Positions 1 to 10,159 of a stretch of 64,000 nt of DNA are shown here, piece after piece. The stretch covers positions 5,738,767 to 5,802,766 of the forward strand of contig OY744469.1 of assembly GCA_963556145.1 (NCBI GenBank), given 5' to 3'. This DNA comes from Hygrocybe punicea (taxonomy: Eukaryota > Basidiomycota > Agaricomycetes > Agaricales > Hygrophoraceae). The notes under the pieces were generated by a model, which was given only the letters and a program-made list of their open reading frames with translations, was not told the DNA's origin and ran no database searches. The position numbers and the translations under genes are program-made. Each line of letters begins with the position of its first letter. Within the stretch, counting starts at the first letter, position 1.

Positions 1-177
1 ATGTGGTTTGTACAAGTATTTCAACAGTTATTGTCAAAATACTCAAAAAAAGCTGGTGAAATTTTTGTAAAATTGTCACTATTTGAAACCCAAACAAGTG
101 TAAGGCTGAAACCAGAGTGTCAAATGCTTGAAACAAAAGTTTTCAAGCATTTGCAAGCCATGCCAACAAGTTTTCAC

Positions 178-530
178 ATGGATCAGAGGTCATATTTGTG
201 ATATTCAGGTCACGTTTGTATTTACAAATGATTTGCTGACCAGAAAGTAAAATTGCATTTTGGTTGTAATGAATGACCTCACTGAAATGGTGCAGAATTA
301 ATATTAATACAAGATCTGTTGTAATTAGAGAAATTGAAAGCTCTATAACTGAGAAAGGTTCAGCTGTCTGGAAACACCAGAATAGGTGGATCCCCCCACG
401 ATAGTGGGCACAATTGTGCTTGGGTAGTACAACGACCTGAGACTCGAAAGGTTGTGTGAACTGTATTGCCTGTTCAGGTTGAATTAACTTGTGGGGTTGG
501 GATTGGGTCAAGTGTTTTGGGTTGAAGCTT
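178..530 (-). pseudogene. Decayed duplicate of the 3' end of the membrane-protein gene at 36711-37792
   Basis: The stretch aligns at DNA level with 36572-36905, which holds the last codons and 3' flank of the intact gene on the minus strand. Long identical blocks remain, for example around the ATTGCATTTTGGTTGTAATG segment, and one 17-bp insertion is visible near 205-221. Differences are mostly C-to-T or G-to-A at CpG positions of the intact copy: TTCGCG became TTTGTG, GGTCGAG became GGTCAAG, GGCGCAATCG became GGCACAATTG. No full reading frame survives. Similarity stops near 530, so only the gene end was copied or retained. The alignment is seen directly; deamination is inferred. Confidence 0.8.
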
Positions 531-1232
531 TGTTAGATGTGTCTGAAGCACAGTAAGCATGAAATATCCTGGACAACTGTTCAGATGGTCATTGCAAATG
601 TTTTGCAGTATTTTAACAGGAAGGAAAGACCTTGCAATCAGTATAACTGAATCAGACAACATGGCATCCTAGGCTGCATTTCAACTTGACATTTTAAAAT
701 ATACAGATATTCCTGTTACAGAGCAACAGTATAAACTTTAACTAATCTAGATTCTGTTATTAATAGTGCTGAAATTTCAAGTCAGTAAATAGTTGGACCA
801 AAACTAAGCCTCTACTCAGCAGACATTAGACTAATATGTGAAAGATTAGGTTCAGGTTCAAACCAGTTCAAACCAGGTTCACAAGATTCCCTCCTTGACT
901 GAACCTTGAACCAAACCTAAGGTTCAGTTCAGGCATTACCCTGAACCTTGAACTGAACTTAGGTTTGGTTCATGTAGGTTCAGGTTCAAACCCAGGTTCA
1001 GAACTGAACTGTACCATCACTATGTACCAGCACCAGCAATTCCAGAGAGCCCCATGAGAAGATGCCTGATACTGTACATCTTGGTGCCTCCTTTAACAAC
1101 ATGGTAGTGCAGTCCCTTCCCCTCACATTCCTGATGGCAGTTTCCACACCAGATCTCAACTTGGTGTTAGGACCTGATGGATCTTTTTTGATTGACTTGG
1201 TATCAGTTTGAAAGAGCAGTCCTTGTTGACTT
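531..1232. other. CpG-poor region without a recognisable gene
   Basis: No coding frame or RNA gene is convincing here. The minus-strand reading frame over about 1000-1230 is open for some distance but resembles nothing I recognise. The only clear structure is the GGTTCA/TGAACC cluster at 843-1010. Confidence 0.6.
843..1010. repeat. GGTTCA / TGAACC direct and inverted hexamer cluster
   Basis: The hexamer GGTTCA and its complement TGAACC recur many times within about 170 bp in both orientations, mixed with AAACC spacers, so the stretch can form several small hairpins. It looks like a degenerate minisatellite. No function is evident. Confidence 0.7.
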
Positions 1233-1309
1233 GCTGTTGATAGTGTTGCCACAGCTAAGGCTAGCGGTTGGCTAGTAGCCATTAGCCTAGCCGAATTTAG
1301 CTTAGCCGG

Positions 1310-1467
1310 TGGAGTGGTACCAAGGTACCACTCCGGGGGCTCACGCAGGACTCGAGGGAAAGGTGGACTGCATAGGAAGGATGGACTGACTACTACATCT
1401 GGAAGGCTACTAACTAGGTCAAACCGTGGGAACCTGATCACGTGACTGACCAGGCACAACTACTACA
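1310..1467 (-). repeat. TRIM copy A, 3' LTR
   Basis: 158 bp, matching 3563-3720. It carries an 11-bp-arm palindrome (GGAGTGGTACC, 2-nt loop, GGTACCACTCC) at one terminus. Confidence 0.88.
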
Positions 1468-1784
1468 AGTGCCCCTCCTCCTCATGGTGACGTCCTCGTC
1501 ACCATACCGCTACTAAAAGAAAACAAAAAGCAAAACAAAACTGACCAAGAAAAAAACTCTCCAGTCATGACTCCCAGTCCCTCACAATGCCCCGGGCCTT
1601 ACACGTGAGGCGGGACCATATCGTCCATCGAAGATCGGTGGTGGCAGATGACCAAACTGGACTCTCTCTCAGCTCTCCAAAACTCCTCAGTCACGACTCC
1701 CAGTCCTCCATCTCATGGAGCGGGACCATATCGTCCATGGAAAACGGTGGTGGTAGATGACCAAACTGATCCATAATCATAACG

Positions 1785-1905
1785 CAGGTTCTCGGTTCTC
1801 GTATCGCAGGTTCTAGGTTCTCGTATCGCAAGTTCTCAGTTCTCGTATCGTGGGTTCTTGGTTCTTGTATCGCAGGTTCTCGTATTGCAGGTTCTGGGTT
1901 CGCAG
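1785..1905. repeat. Minisatellite inside TRIM copy A
   Basis: About five or six imperfect tandem units of GTTCTCGTATCGCAG-type sequence. They lie near the 3' LTR side and are not obvious in TRIM copy B. Confidence 0.75.
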
Positions 1906-2027
1906 TTCTCGGTCGGTGCTTGTTTGGTTCTGGTGACTCGTTGGGTAACTCGGTTGGGTAGCGTCTGGTATCCAGGTGACAGATCGAGGGCATAGAAAAA
2001 ATAATGGAACTGAATTGTGGGGGAAAC

Positions 2028-2131
2028 AGAGACAGAGACAGAGGAAACGAGGGAAAGGAAACTGAGGGAAATGAAATAGAGAGGAAGGGAACCGGGGACA
2101 GGAAACAGAGAAAGAAATAGAGGGGAAAGCT
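2028..2131. repeat. Polypurine tract of about 100 bp
   Basis: The plus strand is almost purely A and G (GAAACAGAGACAGAG-like units). It is a candidate triplex-forming stretch inside the TRIM. Nothing indicates a coding role. Confidence 0.7.
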
Positions 2132-3562
2132 ATGTACTTGGGTGCTAGAGCTGGCGCCGGCGTCGAGGGATCTCTTCGCGTGGGCTCTGGGAAACGGTCG
2201 CGAGGGGTCGCGAGGGCCAGGGAGCGAGGCTGGGGTCCTAATGAACGTACGCGAGTGGGGTGGGGTTGCCGGAGTAGGTGGTCGCGGCGGCGATTCGTTT
2301 GGGTCCGTGGGGGGTGCACGTCGCTGTTGGGGTCAATAGCGGGGTGGTACGCGACCAAACGAGGGCGTGTGGGGGGCTGGGGTGACTTGTTTGGGTTCCT
2401 ACGGGTCCAGGGCAGTCGCCACGGTCGAGAACGAGGCCGCGGGGAGCTGAACGAGGGCAGCCGGTGCCGGGTATGGTGCACGAAGCCGGTCTGTGGGTGG
2501 TGAAACGCTGTGGGGCCCGAAAAGCGGTGGGAACGTGGGGTGGTGATGGGCGCAGGTGTTCTGGGGTTGCAAACGGGTGGGCCGTGAGTTTGGCGAGTTG
2601 GCCCGGGGCTGGTAGTGCTGGCAGAACGGGGCGGTGCAATGGTGACGTGGCGAGGTCGTTGGGTCACCAAGGGCGGGGCGGTCTCGTTTGGGGTAACGGA
2701 GCGCAACGGGGGGCTCTGGCATGTGGAACGTGGGTGCCGGGGGTTGGATGAGCGTGGGTTGGCGTGGAGATCCACGGGAAGCGGGGTCGCGGAATGCTGA
2801 CGTGGCATGGTGCGTGTTGGGCGTTGGGTGGGCATGAAACGCCAGGGACGGCTCGTTCGGGGTGACGACGGTGAACGGGGGGCCTCTAGGGCGTCAGACG
2901 AGGGTCCGGGGCTCAAATGAATGCCCCTGGGGCTGGGGTACGCAAAAGAGCGGGGGTCCAACGGGGAAGACGTGGCGGATCCGTGGTCTGACCAAAAAGG
3001 GCGGGGCAGCTTCGTTTGGGGCAATGAAGCGCAGCGGGTGGTTCTGGCCGGTGGAACGCGGGCACGGGAGGTCGAGTGAGTGTGGGTTGGGCTGGTGTAC
3101 ACGAAGAAACGGGGGTCCAACGGGGAAAACGTGGTGGATCCGTGGCGCGACTGAAAAGGTCCGCGACCGTGGATTCGGGGTGGCGTAGGCAAGCGCGGAG
3201 CTCCGGTACGTCGAACGAGGGTCTGTAGGGTCGGATGAGCCTGCCTGGGGCTAGAAATGACAAAAGAAAACAAAAGAAATGATGAAAAACGGGGGGGTTG
3301 AAAATGTGACGTGGCCTGCCGTTTGGGTGTTCAAAGGGGTCACGGCCGGGTTTTTGGGTCAACGGGGGGCGACGCGGGGCCCTATTGGGCTGAACACGAA
3401 TGCCGGGGGGTAACTGGAGTGTTGTACGGCCGTGAATGAAGGGAAAATCCGCAGTTGCGCAGCGGTGGGTGGTGAGGCCGAAAAATGTCGTTTCGCGAGA
3501 AAAAAGAGGAAGACGCAGAGAAGAAGAGATCCGTGGGTCGAAGGTCACTCTCATCACCACGT

Positions 3563-3720
3563 TGGAGTGGTACCGAGGTACCACTCCGGGGGCTCACGCA
3601 GGACTCGAGGGAAAGGTCGACTGCATAGGAAGGATGGACTGACTACTACATCTGGAAGGCTACTAACTAGGTCAAACCGTGGGAACCTGATCACGTGACT
3701 GACCAGGCACAACTACTACA
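3563..3720 (-). repeat. TRIM copy A, 5' LTR
   Basis: 158 bp, nearly identical to 1310-1467, with the same terminal palindrome (loop GA instead of AA). It is followed directly by the CCGG duplication. Confidence 0.88.
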
Positions 3721-3957
3721 CCGGGGTCCAGCTAAGCTAAGGCTAATGACCAGCTACCAGCTACGGCTATCTCAAAATTTTAGCTGTAGCTGGCAGCTAA
3801 GCTGCAGCTAATTACAGTACATTATCAATTGTATTCTAGGTAGTATACAATTTATTTATCTAACATTTTGTAGTTGAAATGCATGAATATGAAGGTTCTC
3901 GTGCACATGACATGTGTGACATATAGTCTCACATCAACTCAAAACAATATTCTACCA

Positions 3958-4075
3958 CCACAACCATGACAAGTGCAAACAACAACAACAACAACATGAA
4001 AACCCATGACAACGACAATGACAATGACAATGACAACGACCATGACAATGACAATGACAATGACAACCATGACAA
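3958..4075. repeat. TGACAA microsatellite
   Basis: Tandem TGACAA/TGACCA hexamers in the hAT-like element interior. Open frames across it (Met-Thr repeats) are a by-product of the repeat. Confidence 0.85.
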
Positions 4076-4968
4076 CCCCACATAGCAACCCAAAAATGGA
4101 CCACCAAGTCGCAACAGCGATGACAATGATGGAAAGGAAAGCCGGGAGGGTGGTGCGCCCACCTACTGGCCCAGGTACATCCCCCCAAATCCAGTCCCAA
4201 TGACATCGGCTAATGAGGGGAATGGACGAGGCAACAACGAAGATGGACACAGTAACCCCACCTTGCAAACATGCCCAGACCACGTCAATTGATGTGCAGA
4301 CGCCCATTGGAAGTCCCCAGCCCCATCCAACCTCGCCAAGACAGATGAAGCGCATCAATTGACATGCCCCCATTGTTCACAAGGTAGTTAGCATGCATGG
4401 ATACCCATGGAAAGTCCTCAGCCCAATCCAACCTCGTGTGGATGCCCATGGAAAGTCATTGCCACAATGACAAAGATGGACATGTCAAAAACAGCAGGGA
4501 AGGGGACAAGGACAAGAAGTCCCCATCCTCTCCCTACTGTCAGCCCTCAAGCCACCACACCTCGTGAACACACGCCAACATGTCAACCAATGTATCCGGC
4601 ACCAACAACTCGGACGACAACAACATTACCAAAATGACAACAATGACGTCCAGCGATGAGGTATCAAACACCTCACATGTGAATGCTGCAATGTCAATTG
4701 ACATTGGCATGATGCATGTGAGGTGAATTGAGGGCTGGGTAGGGTATGGGTACCTACTCACCCGCTACCCACACAGCTTGGTTGCAGCTTGGTTGGTCGA
4801 GCCACGGCTAAGTCACTGCATCAACTATAGCTGGCAGTAGTCAACTGTAGTCAGCTACCTTCAACTACCAGCTACGATTATAAAAATTTAAGTAGTTAGC
4901 TTAGTTGTAGCTGCAGCTAACCTTAGCCGGCTTGCGGCTAGCTTAGCTGTGGCAACACTAGCTGTTGA

Positions 4969-5457
4969 CCTGATAAAAGTGACTGGTGAATACTGGTACA
5001 CCTGGTTAGAGACTCTGAGAGGTCCCTCCTCTCAGTCAGCAAGTTAAGTTGAGGTATTTCCAGTCATGTATCTAATACAGCAGGAACATTACATTTAGCT
5101 GAGGCTGTGCATGACCTATGATATGATTCTACTGTTCAGCCTATAGCTATAATCTCTCAGGCTCAACTATTGTAAGCACACAATCACACATAATTATGAC
5201 CACACTCTTTCATCATGACTAGGGATGTTGGCAATCTGCCACACTCATTTGTAATATTAAAATACAGTCCACAGGCCCAGAAGCAGAATACATTGCAACC
5301 TAAATGTATGAGAACAACTAACAAATTGGTAGAGGAGATATGGACATACATTCACCATTACCAGACCACAATTCAACCATTCCTGATGTACTACCCATCA
5401 ACACATCTACATCATTCAGAACAGTCACCACACTTTAGGGATCAGCTACCCATCATG
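4969..5457. other. Intergenic, nothing recognised
   Basis: AT-rich stretch between the hAT-like element and the PD-(D/E)XK-like gene. A plus-strand frame at 5215-5484 is open but has no recognisable domain and runs into the next gene's 3' end, so I do not call it. Confidence 0.5.
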
Positions 5458-6231
5458 TCAATCCTCATTACAACAATCAATTGAGGAGAGAAACGTACAA
5501 GCAGACATCTTCTCCATGAGAGCAAGGCCCAACTCATCAGTTGAGGCAAGAATCACTTCGAGGCGAACGAATGATTCTCGCGTGCTGAGGAGATAAAGCT
5601 CCGAGACTACAGGAGGTTCCTTCTGCAGTTGATTCAGAAGCTTCAGAGTCTCCATCCAATCTGCACTATCAGATTGCTTGTGGGCCCGGACAGTCATTTG
5701 AGCCTCCGTAAATGGCCCCAGCACTTCTGGCTTCCAATATGGTCCAACCATGAAGATCCACTGGACACCATTCATCAATAATGGATAATCACTCTTGTAT
5801 GCCGCTTTTGCCTGATTCTGGGCTTGGTGCATCAAAGAATGGAATTGAGCCCTAACCTCATAGTTGTGCTGGAGTGAAGTCGGAGGTGGGAGAGAAGTCA
5901 TGACGTCTAAAGCCCATTTCGCCTCCACACTGCAACGCAACTTGAAGGGAGGAGATACCCCAGGAAGCGTAAAATTTCCGATGCCAATGTCTGGAATTTC
6001 TGAGCGTCGGTCAGAGGATTCGTCAGGCTTCCACTTCAAACTGAGCTGAGGATAGATTGTGAAGCGACGATGCGGATGCTGGTGCAAGGCAAGAAAGTCG
6101 CCTGCGATACCGTATAATGTATCCTCCTCTGGAAGTCCCATGACGGCCTTTAGAGCGAGATTTTTTTGGTACTTTACTTCAGCAGCGTCCACGTCCATCG
6201 TTACGTTCAGCCTGTGGATTACTTTGAGCAC
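5458..6231 (-). CDS. PD-(D/E)XK nuclease-like hypothetical protein
   Basis: A 257-residue uninterrupted frame. I do not recognise a named family. The central part has the arrangement of the restriction-endonuclease fold: an Asp in IPDIGIGNF (Asp81), then, across a predicted beta hairpin, a Glu-x-Lys in CSVEAKWALD (Glu103, Lys105), followed by a helix-rich half with an aromatic strand near QWIFMVGPYW. This matches the D...ExK catalytic signature used by many DNA nucleases, so DNA cleavage is possible but inferred. The start is the first Met, and an upstream exon cannot be excluded. It is transcribed away from the KDZ transposase gene with about 340 bp between the two starts, so they may share a promoter region. 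A fungal protein of unknown function using the fold structurally is the main alternative. Confidence 0.5.
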   Translation of the reverse strand: MLKVIHRLNVTMDVDAAEVKYQKNLALKAVMGLPEEDTLYGIAGDFLALHQHPHRRFTIYPQLSLKWKPDESSDRRSEIPDIGIGNFTLPGVSPPFKLRCSVEAKWALDVMTSLPPPTSLQHNYEVRAQFHSLMHQAQNQAKAAYKSDYPLLMNGVQWIFMVGPYWKPEVLGPFTEAQMTVRAHKQSDSADWMETLKLLNQLQKEPPVVSELYLLSTRESFVRLEVILASTDELGLALMEKMSACTFLSSIDCCNED

Positions 6232-6570
6232 CGGTGGTCCGGGTTGAATAAAAGGCCGGGAGAAAGAAATCAGACCTAGCGGCTGTAGTCCAGTGCTTCA
6301 ATGGCGGTGAGCAATGCCGGCGATGGGTGATGCAGCGTTTCCGGGAGCAATATGAGTGGTCAAGAAGACGTGCGATCTGTTATACAGCAATATTGTGTTG
6401 TGACTGCCATCAAGATTAGCAGGAAATTCGGATATTGGCCTTTCCTGTGAGTCCGTCCTGTGAATCTGTCTGGAGCCTGAGTCTGGCCAGTTGTAACTAG
6501 ATTAGTACAAACAAACAAACAACACTGCACAATAAGCAGTCCCCGCTCCTTCCGAGTCCATAGAATTGCA

Positions 6571-7554
6571 ATGACTGATATCTCCCTCGAGTGGGTGCTC
6601 CAGTACGTGCGGGGGCGTGTGCAACTTACACTCGGCCAAGCCTTTCTTTTCATCCATCTTACCTCCCGGCTTAAGGACAACATCCTTTTGACACAACCCA
6701 ACTCAGTGTCAGCCTCTGAACCTCCTCGCATTTTGCCCCCCTCAGTGATTGGGTTCCTCACCGATTCCTGCCGACTGAACTCTTCTACTGTCGATGTCCT
6801 CTGGTTGGCTCTCCATGGTGTCATTTGGGGAGGCCTAGATGCATACCTGGATTCACCCGAACAATTATTTGCTACGCACGGTTTTGCCCATGGCCTCAGT
6901 ACATTTTTTTTCAGTGTTGTGTTGATAGCATGTTGACATTCTCATCCTAAGCTACACATACTCTATATCCACTGCATCATATCTGCCTTAACGAAAGCTG
7001 CTCCAACCGAAAGAAGGGTTTGCTGATGAAGAAAGCACAGCATCGCAAGGCAGTTCTTTACACCTTGGCTGACGGCCCATTGCCTGTGTATTCGGTTCAC
7101 CTTTATTGTCGGGGTAGGTTGATTTCTTTCTTCTCCATCAACCTATTAATCATTCACACAGGTTGTCATATCAATTACCATCACGACTTCTACGTTCACA
7201 ATGGCCAACGGATCTACTATGATAAACCTCCTGACATCCTCCTTGTTGGCGAGCACCAGTTTGTTGAACGCAAGGTGATCCAGCACTGGATCAATATGAT
7301 GCTCGTCTCCTGGTAGGTTTGGTCTCATTTAATCACTTATTTTCTCACCATGACTCGTTTTCTTCATTGACTAGGACTTCAGCTACAAATTGCGCATGCC
7401 TCTACAACATATCCTTCTCATGTGACAAGGAGCCACCAGATGGATGGTTTGGGTTCACGCTGAGCTCAGACCATGTTTGGGCGGGGTTCATCACTCTTGC
7501 ACTCATTGAGGATCACCAGCAGCATCAGCAGCAGTTAGTTGTTCCACACACCGG
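6571..7554 (+). pseudogene. KDZ transposase gene, part 1 (CxC5-like N-terminus)
   Basis: This is the N-terminal part of a Kyakuja-Dileera-Zisupton transposase. Introns read cleanly at 6899-6951, 7114-7161 and 7313-7374 (53, 48 and 62 bp) and join a domain with the order expected of the CxC5 cluster: PPSVIGFL..., LYPLHHICLNESCSN, VLYTLADGPLPVYSVHLYC, YHHDF-VHNGQRIYY and VGEHQFVERKVI, ending in SATNCACLYN. These Cys/His clusters are known companions of KDZ transposases in mushroom genomes. The frame runs into the TRIM at 7555, and removing 7555-9448 plus one CCGG restores HTG-CQRDQF in frame. The start at 6571 is the first Met; a slightly earlier start is possible. Confidence 0.8.
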
Positions 7555-7672
7555 TGGAGTAGTGGGACCTGGCCAGTCACGTAGTAGTAGTCAGTCCATC
7601 ATCCATCCTATCCAGTCGACTTCCTCTCGAGTCCTGCGTGAGCCCCCGGAGTGGTACCTCGGTACCACTCCA
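7555..7672 (+). repeat. TRIM copy B, left LTR (internally deleted)
   Basis: 118 bp. It lacks about 40 bp (the stretch with GACTGGGCTCCCACGG and CCTTCCTGATG) that its partner at 9290-9448 keeps. Both termini and the palindrome are intact. Confidence 0.85.
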
Positions 7673-9289
7673 ACGTGGTGATGAGAGTGTTTTTCGACCC
7701 ACGCACCTCTTTTTCTCTCGGTTTCTCACTCCTGATGTTTTTTTCTCGCGAGACGACTTATTTCGGCCTCACCACCCACCGCTGCACAACCGCAGACTTT
7801 TTCCCTTACTCTAGGTCCTACGGTACTCAAGTTACCCCCCCGGCACTCTCGTTCAACCCACCGACGCCCCACGTCGCTCCAAAAACGCGGGCGCGACCCG
7901 TTTTGAACACCCAGCACCAGGCCGCGTCACACCACTCAACCTTCATTTTTCAGACCCAGGACCATCCCCCGCGCCGTCGTTCGACGTCGTACGGTTCCAC
8001 CGCGTCCCACGTCACCTCAAGAGCGCCGTCGACCCTGTTTTTTGACGCCTCAAGACCCACCGGCATTTCGCCACGTCATCACTTTCGACCCCCCGTTTTT
8101 TCGTGTAACCAGGCTCCACCCGCGTTCACCCAAACCCCCGCACCCACGCTCGACGACCCAGCATTCCGGTCCTGCCCAAACGAACCCCCGTCGCCGTCCA
8201 AGTTAAGTGCCCACGTCCTGCCACGTCACCACCATCGACCCACATTTTTTCGCGTACCCCAACCCTACACGGACTTATTCAACTTTCCGCACCCCTGTTC
8301 CACCGGCCAGAACCCCCCGTTCCCCTCCATTGCGCCAAACGAGCCCCTGCCGTCGTTTTCAGACACCCGGGCCACCCACCACGTCACCATCGCACGGCCC
8401 CGTTCTGCCAACATACCCAGCCCCGGACTGACTCACGAAGCTCGCCGCCCACCCGTTCACCATCCCGGAGCACCCCACCTCCCTCCACTACCATGAATGG
8501 ACCGTGCCCGCCGCTCCCAGACCCCCACCGCGTTCCGCCACGTCATCACCCCCCCGCCGGTTTCTTGCACCATACCCGGCCCCGCGAGCCCTCGTTCATC
8601 TCCCCACAGCCTCGTTCTAGACTGTGGTGACTGCCCTGGACCCATAGGAACCCAAACGAGTCGCCCCAGCCCCCCACACGCCCTCGTTCAGTCGCATACC
8701 ATCCTGCCAGGGAACCCAACAGTGTATTGTACCCCACACCGACCTGGAAGAGCCACCCCGATCCCTTCGCGTGATACACCAACCCCTCGCGTCGAGATAC
8801 TGTGCCCTTGTTAGTACAACCCTATGTCCCCATCGCTTATTATAGCTTTATAGCCCTATCCCCCTGTTCCCCCACCTGCTGGATGTCAATTAAAGTCTAC
8901 CTACGAGCCGTCACTACACTTGTTCACACCTGTTCACCTAGTTCCACCAACACCGCTACATTTTCGATCACCAGAACTTCCATGCTGCACTGAGTACTTG
9001 CCAGAGCAATTCGTGCGATTTTGGATCTTGCGTCGTAAGCCCTAACCTTGCAAGGAAGGCATTCGGAGAGTTTGAGTTTGAGAGAGGAGTTCTATAGAGT
9101 CTGGTCATCTACCGCCCCCTGCGCGAGGACAACTTCCTGCTTCACGATATAAGGCCCCGGCCTTGAATCAAGGCATTCTGAGGGACTGGGAGTTGTGGCT
9201 TTAGAGTTTTTCAGTCAGTTTCTGTTTGTTTTGTGTTCTTTTCAGTAGCAGTTGGCGACGAGGGCGTCGCCATGAGGAAAAGGGGCACT

Positions 9290-9448
9290 TGGAGTAGTGG
9301 GACCTGGCCAGTCACGTGACTGGGCTCCCACGGTTGACCTAGTTAGTAGCCTTCCTGATGTAGTAGTCAGTCCATCATCCATCCTATCCAGTCGACTTCC
9401 TCTCGAGTCCTGCGTGAGCCCCCGGAGTGGTACCTCGGTACCACTCCA
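9290..9448 (+). repeat. TRIM copy B, right LTR
   Basis: 159 bp, TGGAGTAGTGGG to CCACTCCA, followed by CCGG. Confidence 0.87.
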
Positions 9449-10159
9449 CCGGGTGTCAGAGAGATCAGTTCACTGCCGCCATCCGTGCCCGCAACATCTG
9501 CTTCCGCTTGTACAGTCAGCCCGATTCCCGCCATTATTGCAACAAGTGTGTCAGGACATATACTGGACCTGACGGTGAAGGTGATCACACTATTCTACTA
9601 TCTATGTTTTGAGGCTGACGTGTCCTCTGACAGTTAACCAAAAGGTCTCGGTAGTTGTGATCGATGGCATCACCATTGGACATCCGTGTTGTGTAGTGCA
9701 CAACTGTCACCATCCGCTTCGCAACAACCGTCACCGCTTCTGTGCTGACCATGCTTCCACACACAACACTATCTGTGCGATCGTCAACTGCAACAATCAG
9801 GTTGTTCGTGACAGCCTTGCCTGTGCTGATCCTGTGCATCAAGAGGTCGAGGCCATACATCGGGAACGTGGACAGGCACGTTTTCAGTTAAAGGACCATC
9901 TTGCTCGAGCACTCGTGGCCCATCCAAATGATGCCATGGCCGAGGATCGTGCTCTTGTAGATCTGGCGGATGTTGATGATGTAGAGGAAGACTTTGAGGT
10001 TGAGGGCCGGGCGGTATCATCGGGCCATGCTAAGCATTGCAAGAAGGTCCGAGCTCACTTCGGATGCAAACGAACTCACAATGAGCAGATCATCGTTGCA
10101 CCATGTGGCATCATCATTGCCCGTGAAACATTTTATGGTGCTGAAGGTGTCGGCAGCGT
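9449..10159 (+). pseudogene. KDZ transposase gene, part 2 (CxC6-like cluster and start of the catalytic domain)
   Basis: Resumes the KDZ frame after the TRIM: CQRDQFTAAIRARNICFRLY, then SRHYCNKCVRTY. An intron at 9581-9633 (53 bp, CTGAC branch-like site) leads to VNQKVSVVVIDGITIGHPCC, a run of Cys/His clusters (CCVVHNC, HRFCADH, CAIVNC), and then FGCKRTHNEQIIVAPCGIIIARETFYGAE. This is the CxC6-like cluster followed by the beginning of the DDE-type KDZ core. The exon is cut at 10159 by the Gypsy complex. Joining to 26990 after the GCGT duplication gives GVGSV-V and a normal donor at 26994. Confidence 0.82.

Larger units (their letters stand above)
1310..3720 (-). mobile_element. TRIM-like small LTR retrotransposon, copy A
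   Basis: Two 158-bp direct repeats (1310-1467 and 3563-3720) bound a 2.1-kb GC-rich interior. They start TGGAGT and end ACTACA on the plus strand and are flanked by CCGG (1306-1309, 3721-3724). Read on the minus strand, a primer-binding-site-like TGGTGATGAGAG lies next to the 5' LTR and a purine-rich tract (ATGAGGAGGAGGGGCAC) next to the 3' LTR. The interior shows no gag, protease, RT or integrase. Its long open frame (1813-3273, minus) is Pro/Arg/Ser/Thr-rich low complexity made of degenerate repeats. It was probably moved by another element's enzymes. Same family as 7555-9448. Confidence 0.85.
1241..4960. mobile_element. Non-autonomous hAT-like DNA transposon, host of a nested TRIM
   Basis: The ends form terminal inverted repeats beginning TAGTGTTGCCACAGCTAAG at 1241 and, as reverse complement, at 4960. 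They are flanked by a perfect 8-bp direct repeat GCTGTTGA (1233-1240 and 4961-4968). An 8-bp duplication and a YAGNG-type end are the classic hAT signature. Subterminal regions (1250-1309, 3725-3820, 4780-4950) are packed with AGCTAAG/CTTAGCT motifs, as hAT ends often are. No transposase is encoded. Without the TRIM nested at 1310-3720 the element is about 1.3 kb. Confidence 0.75.
7555..9448 (+). mobile_element. TRIM-like small LTR retrotransposon, copy B, inside the KDZ gene
   Basis: Flanked by CCGG at 7551-7554 and 9449-9452. LTRs lie at 7555-7672 and 9290-9448, TGGAGT...ACTCCA. A primer-binding-site-like TGGTGATGAGAGTG follows the left LTR at 7676, and the purine tract GAGGAAAAGGGGCAC precedes the right LTR at 9274. 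The interior resembles copy A in inverse orientation (same CTCGCGA-GACGAC start and Pro/Arg/Ser/Thr-rich frames) but is about 0.5 kb shorter. It has no retroviral-type enzyme. Confidence 0.87.

Noticed and set aside
1813..3273. 486-residue minus-strand frame in TRIM copy A as a gag gene
   Set aside because: Pure Pro/Arg/Ser/Thr repeat sequence, no capsid, zinc knuckle or protease. The corresponding frame in copy B is not conserved in length or register.
7146..7328. Minus-strand frames over the KDZ exons
   Set aside because: Antisense shadows; the plus strand shows the conserved Cys clusters and spliced reading frame.
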